Program-made: the position numbers and the translations under genes
Shown: in pieces, positions 7,952-17,249 of the stretch
Numbering within the stretch: position 1 is the first letter of the stretch
How the letters are laid out: every line of letters begins with the position of its first letter
Assembly (NCBI GenBank): GCA_020629835.1
Contig: JAHDCO010000010.1
Coordinates: 1 to 64,000, forward strand
Direction: 5' to 3'
Origin: Granulosicoccaceae bacterium
GTDB lineage: Bacteria; Pseudomonadota; Gammaproteobacteria; Granulosicoccales; Granulosicoccaceae
DNA length: 64,000 bases
The notes under the pieces: generated by a model
What the model saw: only the letters and a program-made list of their open reading frames with translations
Told to the model about the DNA's origin: nothing
Databases searched by the model: none

Positions 7952-9187
7952 ATGTTGGCTAAAGAAATCTTGCACACCGAACCGTCTACCAAACTTCCCG
8001 TAACTGTACTGTCCGGTTTTTTAGGCGCCGGTAAAACCACGGTGCTCAGTCATATTTTGAACAATCGGCAGGGGCGCAAAGTCGCGGTCATTGTTAATGA
8101 TATGAGTGAAATCAACATCGACGCTGCGATCGTGAAAAACGAAGTTACGTTGAACCGCAGTGAAGAGAAGCTGGTTGAGATGAGCAACGGCTGTATCTGT
8201 TGTACGTTGCGTGAAGATCTACTCAAAGAAGTAGCGTCGCTTGCAGCTGATAAGCGCTTTGATTATCTGGTCATTGAGTCCACCGGCATATCTGAACCCC
8301 TGCCAGTGGCGGAGACCTTTACGTTTGCCGATGAAGACGGAGTCTCATTGGGTGATGTAGCAAATCTGGACACTATGATCACGGTGGTGGATGCGGTGAA
8401 TTTCGTTAAAGACTACGACGAAGCAAAGTACCTGCAGGAAACCGGCGAGTCGTTAGGGAAAGATGACGAACGAAGCGTTGCTGATTTACTGGTTGATCAG
8501 GTTGAGTTCGCGGACGTTATTCTCATCAGCAAAACTGACTTGGTTGAAGCCGAGGACATCGAACGGTTAACAGCGATCTTAAAAACGCTGAACACCGAAG
8601 CGAAGATACTCCCGATTGAACTTGGCAACGTGGATGTGGACGCGGTATTGAACACGGGGTTGTTTGATTTTGATCGCGCTCGTCAGGCACCGGGCTGGTT
8701 GAAAGAGATGCGCGGGGAGCACATACCAGAAACTGAAGAATACGGAATTGGCAGTTTCACCTACACGGCGCGTCGACCGTTTCATCCTGAAAAATTCTTC
8801 GAATTTCTTCACGACACCGAGTCGTTCGGAAAACTGCTGCGCTCGAAAGGGTACTTCTGGCTGGCGTCGCGCGCTGAGTTTGCGGGTCAGTGGAGCCAAG
8901 CCGGCGGCATTGCACATTATGGTTTTGCAGGCATGTTCTGGAAGGCGGTGCCAGAGGCGAATTGGCCTACCGACCCGGACTACCTTGCGTCTATAAAAAC
9001 GCAGTGGGTTGAGCCGTTTGGGGATATGCGGCAAGAGCTGGTGTTTATCGGTCAATGTCTTGATAAGCACGCCATGATTCGAGCCCTGGATGACTGCCTA
9101 CTCAGCGAACCCGAAGTGCTAAGGGGTAAGGCCTACTGGAAAACGCTTAACGATCCCTTCCCTTCCTGGAAGGAGAATATGCAGTAG
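7952..9187 (+). CDS. COG0523 GTP-binding metallochaperone (ZigA/YciC/CobW type)
   Basis: P-loop GTPase of 411 residues that probably delivers a metal, most likely zinc, to client enzymes during scarcity. The N-terminal G domain shows Walker A (GFLGAGKTT), the family metal site [13 protein letters not shown] (CxCC), a Walker B-like region ending in ESTGISEP, and SKTDLV for guanine binding. The C-terminal CobW_C domain covers about residues 260-400. The length fits the zinc-responsive ZigA/YciC group better than the shorter YjiA. No histidine-rich loop is seen. The Zur-like site just upstream supports a zinc role. No clear Shine-Dalgarno precedes ATG 7952; if the overlapping TATAAT is used, the leader would be about 10 nt. 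Confidence 0.88.
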   Translation: MLAKEILHTEPSTKLPVTVLSGFLGAGKTTVLSHILNNRQGRKVAVIVNDMSEINIDAAIVKNEVTLNRSEEKLVEMSNGCICCTLREDLLKEVASLAADKRFDYLVIESTGISEPLPVAETFTFADEDGVSLGDVANLDTMITVVDAVNFVKDYDEAKYLQETGESLGKDDERSVADLLVDQVEFADVILISKTDLVEAEDIERLTAILKTLNTEAKILPIELGNVDVDAVLNTGLFDFDRARQAPGWLKEMRGEHIPETEEYGIGSFTYTARRPFHPEKFFEFLHDTESFGKLLRSKGYFWLASRAEFAGQWSQAGGIAHYGFAGMFWKAVPEANWPTDPDYLASIKTQWVEPFGDMRQELVFIGQCLDKHAMIRALDDCLLSEPEVLRGKAYWKTLNDPFPSWKENMQ

Positions 9188-9226
9188 TTGCGAGTGGTGC
9201 CTGCGACAGGAGCCGTTCTGATCAAA

Positions 9227-10672
9227 TCAAAACGTGTGTGTCGCGGAGTAAGCTTGTCGAAACTGCTCGTAGCGCTCATTGAATGCTTCTTGTGTAGAGC
9301 CATCGGGCTCGACTGTTTTAGCAATCGGGGGCGGTGTGCAAACACTGCCAACTGATTCCCCGGTAACGGACAGGCGCGCAAGACGTGCGGCACCGAACCC
9401 TGCGCCCACGTCTCCGGCGTCGGTCAAGTGCAGTGGAATATTCAGCACACTGGCCAGAAGCTGAACCCAGTATTCTGAACGGCTGCCACCACCGATGGCG
9501 TAAGCATCGGTCAATTGGGTACCTGCGCTGGAGAGCGCTACCTGTGAGTCTTTAAACGCGAACGCCACGCCTTGCAATACGGCTCGCGTGAGTTGCTGCG
9601 AATCCGAGCTGTGGGATAACCCCAGGAACGTTCCACGAACATTCGCATCGTTATGTGGCGTTCGCTCGCCCCCCAAGTACGGAAGAAAAAGTTCTCTAAC
9701 CGCAGTTGCGGTTTGTGGATTCAGGGCTTTTGTTAGCTCTTGTGCGGATTGTCCGGTTAACTTTGACAGCCACGTTAGCGAATCTGCCGCCGATAAGATC
9801 ACGCCCATTTGATGCCAGGTATCCGGCACCGCGTGGCAAAACGTATGTACGGCGCTATCTGCGTTTGGGCGATAGCTTTCATTGCTGGCGAAAAGTACAC
9901 CGGAAGTACCCAATGAAACAAACGCATCCCCTGGCGAAACGTTCCCCATGCCACACGCTGATGCCGCGTTATCACCGGCACCGCCGGCTACCACCGTGCC
10001 GGCCGGAATGCCTAAGACTGATGCAACATCTGAGGTAACGGTGCCTGAATTCTCTGAGCCCTCGACCAGCCGCGGCATATGAGATTCATCAAGATCGCAC
10101 GCATTGAGTAATTCGGCAGACCATCGACGGTTGGCAACGTCTAACCAGCCCGTACCGGCCGAATCGGATTGGTCACCGACGTAGTCACCTGTAAGCCAAT
10201 AGCGAGCGAAGTCTTTTGGCAGCAGCACCTTGGCAATTTTTGCGAAAACGTCCGGCTCATGCTTTGCTACCCAAGCAAGCTTAGGCGCGGTAAAGCCAGG
10301 GAACAAAATGTTGCCGGTTAGGTCTCTGGACGTAGCCGTGTCGAGCTCGGCAGCCTCATGCGCGCTGCGGCTGTCGTTCCACAAAATACAAGGCCGTAAG
10401 GCTTCGCCAGCCGCGTTTAGCAGTGTGGCACCGTGTTGCTGTCCGGATAAACCGATTGCCTGTACTCGGCTAAGCGCGTCGGCGTGGTGGTTTTTCAATT
10501 CGGCAAAGGTGTTTTTTATACCCTCAATCCAGCTGTTGGGGTCTTGTTCAGACCAGCCTGGGTGAGGCCGTTCTACGCTCAGCTCGTATGAAGCGGTAGC
10601 CACGATGTTCTGTTGCTCATCAACCAGCAGCGTTTTTACACTGGAGGTGCCAAGATCAATTCCAATAAACAT
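9227..10672 (-). CDS. xylB: Xylulokinase
   Basis: FGGY-family sugar kinase of 481 residues that phosphorylates D-xylulose with ATP to xylulose 5-phosphate. The N terminus IGIDLGTSSVKTLLVD is the first phosphate-binding segment. HPGWSEQDPNSW, the QQHGATLL substrate loop, ILWNDSRS, GAGDNAASACGMG, and C-terminal AIGGGSRSEYW are all typical of XylB. No xylose isomerase, xylose transporter or XylR is visible nearby, so the pathway must be completed elsewhere. A related pentulose or polyol is possible. It is divergent from the DUF4159 gene (57 bp between starts). Confidence 0.88.
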   Translation of the reverse strand: MFIGIDLGTSSVKTLLVDEQQNIVATASYELSVERPHPGWSEQDPNSWIEGIKNTFAELKNHHADALSRVQAIGLSGQQHGATLLNAAGEALRPCILWNDSRSAHEAAELDTATSRDLTGNILFPGFTAPKLAWVAKHEPDVFAKIAKVLLPKDFARYWLTGDYVGDQSDSAGTGWLDVANRRWSAELLNACDLDESHMPRLVEGSENSGTVTSDVASVLGIPAGTVVAGGAGDNAASACGMGNVSPGDAFVSLGTSGVLFASNESYRPNADSAVHTFCHAVPDTWHQMGVILSAADSLTWLSKLTGQSAQELTKALNPQTATAVRELFLPYLGGERTPHNDANVRGTFLGLSHSSDSQQLTRAVLQGVAFAFKDSQVALSSAGTQLTDAYAIGGGSRSEYWVQLLASVLNIPLHLTDAGDVGAGFGAARLARLSVTGESVGSVCTPPPIAKTVEPDGSTQEAFNERYEQFRQAYSATHTF

Positions 10673-10729
10673 GACGTGAAGCGGCTTCGAGGGTTGCTGG
10701 TAGGGGCCCGACAGTCTAGCCTCATCCCC

Positions 10730-11587
10730 ATGAAAGTAAAACGGCTTATCGCATTTGTTGTGTTGCTGCTGGGCTCAGCCCACGCCGCAGCACAATCTAC
10801 ACAGCTTGCCATTTGCACTTCCCCTCAACGGCCGCAGTGCCCGGCGGCGCTGCCCGGAGTGGCGGATGCGGAATTTACCTTTTCGCGCCTGATTTTCGCC
10901 GATAACCAACGCGCCATTGATGCCCTGGGTGATCACATTGGTTACCCGCACTGGCAGGCGGACTGTTCTGAGTCCGAGCCGCATTTCATTGCCGCCATGC
11001 AGCGTTTAACCGATGTGGATACCAACGATGACAGCCAATCGATTTCGTTACTCGATGAGCGCATCTTTGATTTTCCAATGCTGTACGTGGTGGAAGCGGG
11101 CTTTGCATCGTTTACAGATCCTGAAGCTGAGACGCTCAGAGAATATTTGTTGCGTGGCGGCTTTTTATTGGTAGATGATTTTCACGGTCGTTATCAGTGG
11201 CAGCAATTCGAAAACTGGATGGGACGAGTTTTCCCAGACAGAGAGATTGTGGATTTGCCGCCCACTCATGAAATATTCAATGTGCACTTTGCCATTGAAG
11301 AATTCATTCAAATTCCCGGCTTACGCGCTTTGTGTTTAAACCCGGGTGAAACGTGGGAACTACCGATATCAAAAGCGCCGTCGGTGATTGAAAGTAACGC
11401 ATCACGCCAGCGCCCACAATGGCGCGGCATACTGGATGATGACGGCCGCGTGATGGTGGTTATAAACTGGAATATGGACCTGGGTGATGCGTGGGAGCAC
11501 GCCGATATGGAAGAGTACAGTGCGCTATATACCGCGACGGCGTATCGACTGGGCGTGAACTACGTGCTGTATGGCATGACCCACTAG
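10730..11587 (+). CDS. DUF4159 secreted/periplasmic protein
   Basis: Protein of 285 residues with a signal peptide (MKVKRLIAFVVLLLGSAHAAA) followed by a DUF4159 domain. DUF4159 has a ThuA/glutamine-amidotransferase-like fold: here YVVEAGFASFTDPEAETLRE, then LLRGGFLLVDDFHG and a long C-terminal part ending GVNYVLYGMTH. Family function is unknown. Many members sit beside MoxR-type ATPase/VWA operons, which are absent here. ATG 10730 is chosen because it starts the signal peptide; the frame is open further upstream but that part would overlap xylB on the other strand. Confidence 0.82.
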   Translation: MKVKRLIAFVVLLLGSAHAAAQSTQLAICTSPQRPQCPAALPGVADAEFTFSRLIFADNQRAIDALGDHIGYPHWQADCSESEPHFIAAMQRLTDVDTNDDSQSISLLDERIFDFPMLYVVEAGFASFTDPEAETLREYLLRGGFLLVDDFHGRYQWQQFENWMGRVFPDREIVDLPPTHEIFNVHFAIEEFIQIPGLRALCLNPGETWELPISKAPSVIESNASRQRPQWRGILDDDGRVMVVINWNMDLGDAWEHADMEEYSALYTATAYRLGVNYVLYGMTH

Positions 11588-11625
11588 CACGTCCGAGGCG
11601 CATGGCAGTTATCGGCTGAATTACA

Positions 11626-11656
11626 TTGCTTGCCTTAAACGATTTAAGGCAAGCAA
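11626..11656. terminator. Bidirectional hairpin between DUF4159 and gap genes
   Basis: A perfect 14-bp inverted repeat TTGCTTGCCTTAAA / TTTAAGGCAAGCAA with a 3-nt loop CGA lies midway between two convergent genes. There is no strong U tract on either side, so it may act as a stabilising or weak bidirectional terminator. Confidence 0.6.
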
Positions 11657-11676
11657 AGATCGCACAGACGTTCTTG

Positions 11677-13116
11677 CTATGGAACGTTTTTAATATGTAG
11701 ACCTGCCATCAACTGCAATACGCGCAGTACTTGCGTGCTGTAGCCATATTCATTGTCGTACCACACGTACAACACGCACCGATTGCCATCCACAATGGTG
11801 GCCACAGAATCGAAAATCGCAGGTTCTGGTGTTCCAACAAAATCGGTTGAAACCACTTCCGTGGAAAACGAATAGTCAATTTGTTGCTTTAATTCACCGT
11901 GAAACGCTGTCTCGCGCATATAAGCATTCAGGGTTTCGCGATCGGTGCTTTCGGCTAAGTTTAAGTTGCAGACAGCCATCGATACGTTAGGTGTGGGTAC
12001 TCGTATGGCATTACCTGTAAGCTTGCCTTCTAATTCTGGCAGTGCTTTTGAAACGGCTTTGGCCGCGCCAGTTGAAGTCAGTACCATGTTTAAGGGTGCA
12101 CTTCGGCCGCGACGTTCTGCGCTGTGGTAGTTATCGATTAGGTTTTGGTCGTTGGTGTATGAATGCACGGTTTCAACGTGACCGTTTTGAATTCCGAACT
12201 TGTCGTTTATCGCTTTCAATACCGGAGTAATAGCGTTCGTTGTGCAACTGGCCGCGCACACGATCTGATCGCTATCGTTCACGTCACCGTGGTTTACCCC
12301 GTACACAATGTTTTTGATTGAACCACCGGCCGGGGCAGTGAGTAACACGCGTGAGGCGCCTGGTTGCAAGTGGCGCGATAAGGCTTTTTCGTCTTTGAAA
12401 ATACCGGTGTTATCGACGATCAATGCGTTGTTGATCCCGTAGTCACGGTAGTCAATATCTTCAGGCTGGTTTGCGTAAATAACCTTAATAAAGTTACCGT
12501 TCGCAATGATGGCGGAGTTCTCTTCGTCGACAGTAATGTCACCGTTAAACGGTCCGTGAATGGAATCGCGTCGAAGTAAGCTGGCGCGTTTTCTCAGGTC
12601 ACCGTCTCGACCACCTCGTACCACGATGGCCTTGAGCCTAAGCGGGTTAGCCGAGGTTGTTCGTTCAATCAGCAGTCGAGCCATAACGCGTCCTATACGG
12701 CCAAAGCCGTACAGCACGATATCTCGAGGTTCGTCTAACACAGAGACCGTATTCGGGATGTCACTTAACGCTTTGCTGACAAATTCCTGCACAAAATCTT
12801 CGTCGTTCAGACTGCCTATGGCTCTTGCCTTTAAGGTCAATGAACCTAAATCGATGCGGCAAGAGCCGGGAGCTGCAGCAACAATGGCCTTTAATACACT
12901 CATCGTTTCGTTAACAGATACAACATCCTGCACGGTTTGGCGTGCCAGGCGATGAGCTTTGATGATGTCGATGGTGGAAGAACTGATCAACTTTCGCCCG
13001 AATACAGTGATGATCACACCCCGTTGCCGGTACAAGGTGCCAACCATTGGCAACATGCGTTCTGCGGCATCTTGCTCATTGATGTATTGGTTAAAGTGAT
13101 CGTTCGCTGACGTCAT
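11677..13116 (-). CDS. gap: Glyceraldehyde-3-phosphate dehydrogenase, long form
   Basis: Phosphorylating GAPDH of 479 residues. The core has the Rossmann motif YGFGRIGR (about 136-143), the catalytic Cys in AASCTTN (Cys291), the His base region ETVHSYTNDQ and the C-terminal WYDNEYGYS. An N-terminal extension of about 130 residues makes it longer than the usual 330-residue enzyme. This long type is known from Pseudomonas and marine gammaproteobacteria, where it is thought to favour gluconeogenesis, but direction cannot be read here. The gene stands alone, convergent with the DUF4159 gene. Confidence 0.9.
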   Translation of the reverse strand: MTSANDHFNQYINEQDAAERMLPMVGTLYRQRGVIITVFGRKLISSSTIDIIKAHRLARQTVQDVVSVNETMSVLKAIVAAAPGSCRIDLGSLTLKARAIGSLNDEDFVQEFVSKALSDIPNTVSVLDEPRDIVLYGFGRIGRVMARLLIERTTSANPLRLKAIVVRGGRDGDLRKRASLLRRDSIHGPFNGDITVDEENSAIIANGNFIKVIYANQPEDIDYRDYGINNALIVDNTGIFKDEKALSRHLQPGASRVLLTAPAGGSIKNIVYGVNHGDVNDSDQIVCAASCTTNAITPVLKAINDKFGIQNGHVETVHSYTNDQNLIDNYHSAERRGRSAPLNMVLTSTGAAKAVSKALPELEGKLTGNAIRVPTPNVSMAVCNLNLAESTDRETLNAYMRETAFHGELKQQIDYSFSTEVVSTDFVGTPEPAIFDSVATIVDGNRCVLYVWYDNEYGYSTQVLRVLQLMAGLHIKNVP

Positions 13117-13371
13117 GGTCGTTCAACTCGCTGAATAAAGGATTGCAGTATGCGTTATGTCCTGCCGAACCGGCGTGTGATGTGAACCGTGCCGACGCGG
13201 TAGGAAATGTATTTATAGATTGGACTTGTATCGGCCGCTAGGCTGTAAATGCTGAGTATTAAAAAACGGCGTCGAATTTTGTGAACGCGGCGTTATTTTG
13301 AATCCCTGGATGAACCGACACAGCTACACTGTTGGTAGTTGAAAACCTACGGAATACACCGTTCGCCACAC

Positions 13372-15546
13372 ATGGATCCCACGGCTCCACCTACCGATAC
13401 CTTGCCACCGGGCTCACGCCTGCTGAATTATCGCATCGCGCGATTGCTGGGTCGTGGCGGGTTTGGAGTCATCTATTTGGCGGTAGACGTCAATCTGGGC
13501 CACCGCGTTGCCATTAAAGAGTATCTGCCGGCGGATATTGCCGGTCGCGCTCAGAATAGCCGGGTACAACCCAGCCACAACGATCATTCGCAGCTGTATC
13601 AATGGGGTCTTGAGCGATTCGTCAAAGAGGCGAGGAACCTGGTTCGCTTTCGTCACCCGAATATTGTGCGTGTCACGGCTCTGTTCCAGGAGAACAACAC
13701 CGCCTACATGGTCATGGATTTTGAAGAGGGCCTGTCGCTTAGGCAGTACCTTCAGGTCGATCAGAATCGCACGGAAGCAGAACTTAAAAGACTCATCAAA
13801 CCGATTGCGCAAGGTCTGTCGGAAGTGCACCGTCAGGGGTTCATTCACCGAGACATCAAACCCGGAAATTTACTGGTCAGAAAAGATGGTTCTCCGGTGT
13901 TATTGGATTTTGGCTCTGCTCGCTTAGCCAGCCGGCATGCCACGCATGGCTTAACCGCATTGGTGTCCAGCGGGTATGCACCGCTTGAGCAATACAACCC
14001 GGAAAGTGAAGAACAACAAGGCCCCTGGAGCGACATCTACGCACTGGGTGGTGTGCTGTACTTTGGCGTAACCCAGCGCGATCCGGCGGACAGTACGCAG
14101 CGCAGTCTGGCCATCGTCAACGGGCAGGCTGATCCGTTACGATCTGCGTCCGAGCTGGGGCGGGGCGAGTACGCTGATGCGTTTTTGGCAGCGATTGACT
14201 GGGCGCTTTCTGTGCGCATCGCTGATCGGCCTCAAATGCTTGGCGATTGGATTCCCGCGCTGTTTGCCGAGTCGGTCCCACCGGATGCTTCGATAGCCAC
14301 TCAACAGTTATTGGAGCAACAGACACGTTTGGCTGCAGTTCCAAACGTAACCGCGCCAGCTTCCACGTTACTGGGCACTGAGGAAGATTGGACCGACTCA
14401 ATGCAGACCGCCGAACGCCGCGATACCAAAACCGGCGCATCGGGAGTCGCCGCTGCTCCAGTGGCGGAACCTGCAAAGCGCAGTTCGGCAGGCTGGGTGC
14501 TCGGGTTGGTAGCGCTGATCGCGCTCGGCGCGGCCGGTACGTGGGCGTATCAGCAACTGAATTCACGCCTGACGTCGCAGCAAGCCACCGTGGAGGCGCA
14601 GCGACGAGCGGCGGATGAAGCGCTGGCTCGCGCAGAAAGTGCCCGAGAGGAGGCGTTAGCGGCCATCTCCGCGCAGCGAGAACGAGACGCTGAGCAAATT
14701 CGCCTTGGGGCTGAACGCCTGGTGGCCGAACGAGAAGCTGAGCGCGCTGCAGCTGCGGACGAAGCGGCCAGACTGGCTGCCGAGCGTAAGGCTGAAGAAG
14801 CCGCTCAACAAACCGCCCGAGAGGAAGCTTTGGCGGCAGAGCGTCAGCGGGACGATGAGGCGGCTGCTCAATTGGCAGCCGAGCTGGCTGCCAAGGAGGC
14901 GGCGCGGGAGGCGGCCCGAGCGGCGGCCAAAGCGGCGGCCGATGCGGATGCTACCGCCCGGGCAGCGGCAGAAGCGAAGGCCGCCGAGCAACGTCGGGCG
15001 GAACAATTTGCTGCTGCACAACAAGCGTTAGCAGCAGCACGACAACTGGCGTTGCAAAACGATCAACTCGACCAGGCGTTAGATGCACTCCAGATTAATA
15101 ACCTAAATTTGGCCAGGAGCCGATTGAGCAGTGCAGTGGCCCTGGGTGAAGACAACCCAAGGCTAGCGGTTGTTGCTGATGCGGTGAATTCCGCAGAACA
15201 AAATGCGCGTGAGCCGATAAGCGATGAAGAGTTTGAACAGATTGTGGGGCAGTTTCATCAATTGAAAGAGGCCATTGAGCGTGGCAACCTCAGCGCGGTT
15301 CGGCGCCTTGCCGAAGGTGAATCAGAACTGGCTTTGTTCACCCGATTAATTGAACGCTTTGACCAACTGGATGTATCCATATCGGGCATTCGTGCTCGCG
15401 ACGCGGATAAGTCAATCGTAGGAACTTTGCGTATTGATCAGATGACGCGGGATAACGGTAATTTAGCGATACCGTCCAGTAGCTATCGGGAGCGACAGAT
15501 TTTGAGTCGTCGCATCGGAGGGGAGTGGACCCCGATAATTTGGTGA
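13372..15546 (+). CDS. Membrane-anchored Hanks-type Ser/Thr protein kinase
   Basis: Protein of 724 residues. The kinase domain (about 20-280) has the Gly-loop GRGGFG, Lys49 in VAIKE, catalytic Asp161 in HRDIKPGN, and metal-binding Asp179 in LLDFGSA. After a linker, one membrane helix at about 383-403 (GWVLGLVALIALGAAGTWAY) leads into an Ala/Glu/Arg-rich coiled coil of roughly 180 residues, then a small C-terminal domain that should be periplasmic. ATG 13372 is preferred to an in-frame TTG at 13339. No phosphatase or FHA gene is adjacent. Substrates are unknown. The coiled coil could be a sensor stalk or dimerisation device. Confidence 0.9.
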   Translation: MDPTAPPTDTLPPGSRLLNYRIARLLGRGGFGVIYLAVDVNLGHRVAIKEYLPADIAGRAQNSRVQPSHNDHSQLYQWGLERFVKEARNLVRFRHPNIVRVTALFQENNTAYMVMDFEEGLSLRQYLQVDQNRTEAELKRLIKPIAQGLSEVHRQGFIHRDIKPGNLLVRKDGSPVLLDFGSARLASRHATHGLTALVSSGYAPLEQYNPESEEQQGPWSDIYALGGVLYFGVTQRDPADSTQRSLAIVNGQADPLRSASELGRGEYADAFLAAIDWALSVRIADRPQMLGDWIPALFAESVPPDASIATQQLLEQQTRLAAVPNVTAPASTLLGTEEDWTDSMQTAERRDTKTGASGVAAAPVAEPAKRSSAGWVLGLVALIALGAAGTWAYQQLNSRLTSQQATVEAQRRAADEALARAESAREEALAAISAQRERDAEQIRLGAERLVAEREAERAAAADEAARLAAERKAEEAAQQTAREEALAAERQRDDEAAAQLAAELAAKEAAREAARAAAKAAADADATARAAAEAKAAEQRRAEQFAAAQQALAAARQLALQNDQLDQALDALQINNLNLARSRLSSAVALGEDNPRLAVVADAVNSAEQNAREPISDEEFEQIVGQFHQLKEAIERGNLSAVRRLAEGESELALFTRLIERFDQLDVSISGIRARDADKSIVGTLRIDQMTRDNGNLAIPSSSYRERQILSRRIGGEWTPIIW

Positions 15547-15560
15547 TCGAATAAAGCGGC

Positions 15561-16316
15561 TTAGTCTGCGCCGGTGACAAAATAATCGCGAGGCGACTTC
15601 AGGGTTTCTAAATCCATCAGTACGCGCTGGTGTAGCTGGTAAGCATCCACATCATCACAGACAGCGCTGTTGCTACCATCGCATTGATCGTAGTTCACAT
15701 GCCCTCTGGCTTTCGCTTTCGCTGCAGCCGCTTCCAGTTGTGCAAAGCCCAGTTCACCGTAGTTACGCAGCGTGGTCTGAGACATTTGCAGATCACAGGC
15801 GGATTCTGCAATTTCTATTTCCTGCTCCATGCGCGCGCGTCCTTTGAGCGCACCCGTTTCTGACTTGATAACGCTTTGTACGTATCGATGCCATGACGCT
15901 TCCAGAAACAGGGCATCAGCCACGGCTGCAGCCATTCCATCTCTGAAGTTTCGAGACTGGGAGGCGCAGTCGCATCCGAGCCGGTCGCAATACGCAGGTT
16001 GAGGCGATTGTTCTGGTGTGGCAAGCCAACTGGGGTGCATGCCCAGTGGTGTTTCGGAACGAGTGGCCGCAGCCAGGCTGGGTTCTTTTCCCTTTGACAC
16101 GTCTTTTGCGCATGGCGTGTCCTGGAAGACTTGACCGCCACCAGCCACAGGGCATTTATAGATGGCTGCTTGTGCGTCCTGTGGCGCTGCCCAGAAGAAC
16201 AAAACCGTGGCTAATACCACTCTCAGGGTTTGTGTTGTCACTCGCGCCAGGTGGTTCGACAGGCTAGCCGCATTCTCACCACTGTGCTCTCGTTGCCGAT
16301 CAATACCACTGTCCAT
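15561..16316 (-). CDS. DUF4124-domain periplasmic protein
   Basis: Has a hydrophobic segment ending in AAPQDAQA, then AIYKC and VFQDTPCA, the two halves of a DUF4124 domain, which is common in gammaproteobacterial envelope proteins of unknown role. The rest is Cys-rich in places (CDRLGCDCASQ) and ends with short helices. From ATG 16316 it has 251 residues, but 25 of them precede the signal-like sequence. A GTG at 16241 would begin directly at the signal peptide and is an equally good start. It is convergent with the kinase gene (14 bp between stops). Confidence 0.75.
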   Translation of the reverse strand: MDSGIDRQREHSGENAASLSNHLARVTTQTLRVVLATVLFFWAAPQDAQAAIYKCPVAGGGQVFQDTPCAKDVSKGKEPSLAAATRSETPLGMHPSWLATPEQSPQPAYCDRLGCDCASQSRNFRDGMAAAVADALFLEASWHRYVQSVIKSETGALKGRARMEQEIEIAESACDLQMSQTTLRNYGELGFAQLEAAAAKAKARGHVNYDQCDGSNSAVCDDVDAYQLHQRVLMDLETLKSPRDYFVTGAD

Positions 16317-16406
16317 GGCATCATTATCGGCCGGTGACTGGAAATCCTGTACCTCACATTTGATGGTAGGGTCCGTAGCTTAGCCATTATTAGGACTGTT
16401 TCACTG

Positions 16407-16775
16407 ATGCCAAAAAAGCGCCTTGCGATAGAGATGGGTATGGGTACCGACCTGCACGGCCAGGACTACACCAAAGCTGCGGTTCGCGCACTGAAAGATG
16501 CCCTGTGGCACAACTCGTTATCCATTGCCCCGGCGTTGGGATACCCACGCGAATCGATGCTGGTAGAAGTTGAAATTGGCGTGGCGCAGCCGGATCGCGT
16601 TGACTGCGCGGCTGTGGCAAAAGTGTTGCCGTATGGCTCGGCATCGGTTAAAGCGGTTCCCGGAGGTTTGGACATCGAAAACGATGAAGGCACAAACACC
16701 ACGGTCATCGCCAATGCAGCTGCTGTTGTGTACTTAGACATCGACTTTGAAAAAGCCAGCGGAGATGACGCATGA
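16407..16775 (+). CDS. Lin0512 family protein, copy 1
   Basis: Protein of 122 residues in the small conserved Lin0512 family (function unknown). Signature segments are LAIEMGMGTDLHGQDYTKAA near the N terminus, ALKDALWHNSLS, and a C-terminal beta region (TTVIANAAAVVYLD). The MGxGTDLxGxDxTKAA segment also appears in copy 2. The two genes overlap by four bases (ATGA), which implies co-translation and possibly a hetero-oligomer. Confidence 0.85.
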   Translation: MPKKRLAIEMGMGTDLHGQDYTKAAVRALKDALWHNSLSIAPALGYPRESMLVEVEIGVAQPDRVDCAAVAKVLPYGSASVKAVPGGLDIENDEGTNTTVIANAAAVVYLDIDFEKASGDDA

Positions 16776-17143
16776 GCATCAAGCGCATTATTCTGGAGAT
16801 GGGTACGGGCAACGATTTATACGGAGAGGATTACACCAAAGCGGCCGTTAGAGCGGTACAAGATGCCTTACATCACAGCTCTTTAACGTTGTTCCGCTCA
16901 TTGGGTATCGACAGAGAGTCGATGGTTATCACCGTCACTATTGGTGTGCAAAAACCCGAGCAGGTTGACACCACGGAAGTGGCCAAACAAGTGCCATTTG
17001 GAACGGTAGAGGTTGTGGTTGAACACGGTGGGCTTAACGTTGTTGACCCGGAACAGGACACAGTAACGGTTATCGCGGCCGCGGGTGTCGCGGCTCGTTT
17101 GGATTTACCGGAAGGTCGATTCACGTTGCCGGTACCGGGTTAA
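16772..17143 (+). CDS. Lin0512 family protein, copy 2
   Basis: Protein of 123 residues, a clear paralogue of the gene just upstream: LEMGTGNDLYGEDYTKAAVR, ALHHSSLTLFRSLG, and a matching C-terminal half ending in VIAAAGVAARLDLP. By eye the two share roughly half of their residues. The start overlaps the upstream stop (ATGA). A bidirectional terminator follows 30 bp later. No enzyme activity is known for the family. Confidence 0.85.
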   Translation: MSIKRIILEMGTGNDLYGEDYTKAAVRAVQDALHHSSLTLFRSLGIDRESMVITVTIGVQKPEQVDTTEVAKQVPFGTVEVVVEHGGLNVVDPEQDTVTVIAAAGVAARLDLPEGRFTLPVPG

Positions 17144-17172
17144 GCGGTACAAATACAGTACTAATCTATAAA

Positions 17173-17208
17173 AAAAGGCCAACACGATTAAATTCGTGTT
17201 GGCCTTTT
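17173..17208. terminator. Bidirectional Rho-independent terminator
   Basis: A perfect 15-bp stem AAAAGGCCAACACGA / TCGTGTTGGCCTTTT with a six-base loop lies between the convergent Lin0512 pair and the aminotransferase gene. The minus strand has an extended T tract (TTTTTT), the plus strand TTTT. Confidence 0.9.
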
Positions 17209-17249
17209 GCTGTGCGCCACCCGACGGTTTGCGTATTGCCGGATGTGCT

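Noticed and set aside
14656-15031. Long overlapping frames on both strands over the kinase coiled-coil region
   Set aside because: They are shadows of the Ala/Arg/Glu-rich coding sequence, which has few stop codons in other frames.
16207-16267. Possible tRNA or riboswitch in the space before the Lin0512 pair
   Set aside because: No clover-leaf pairing or known aptamer core could be built there.
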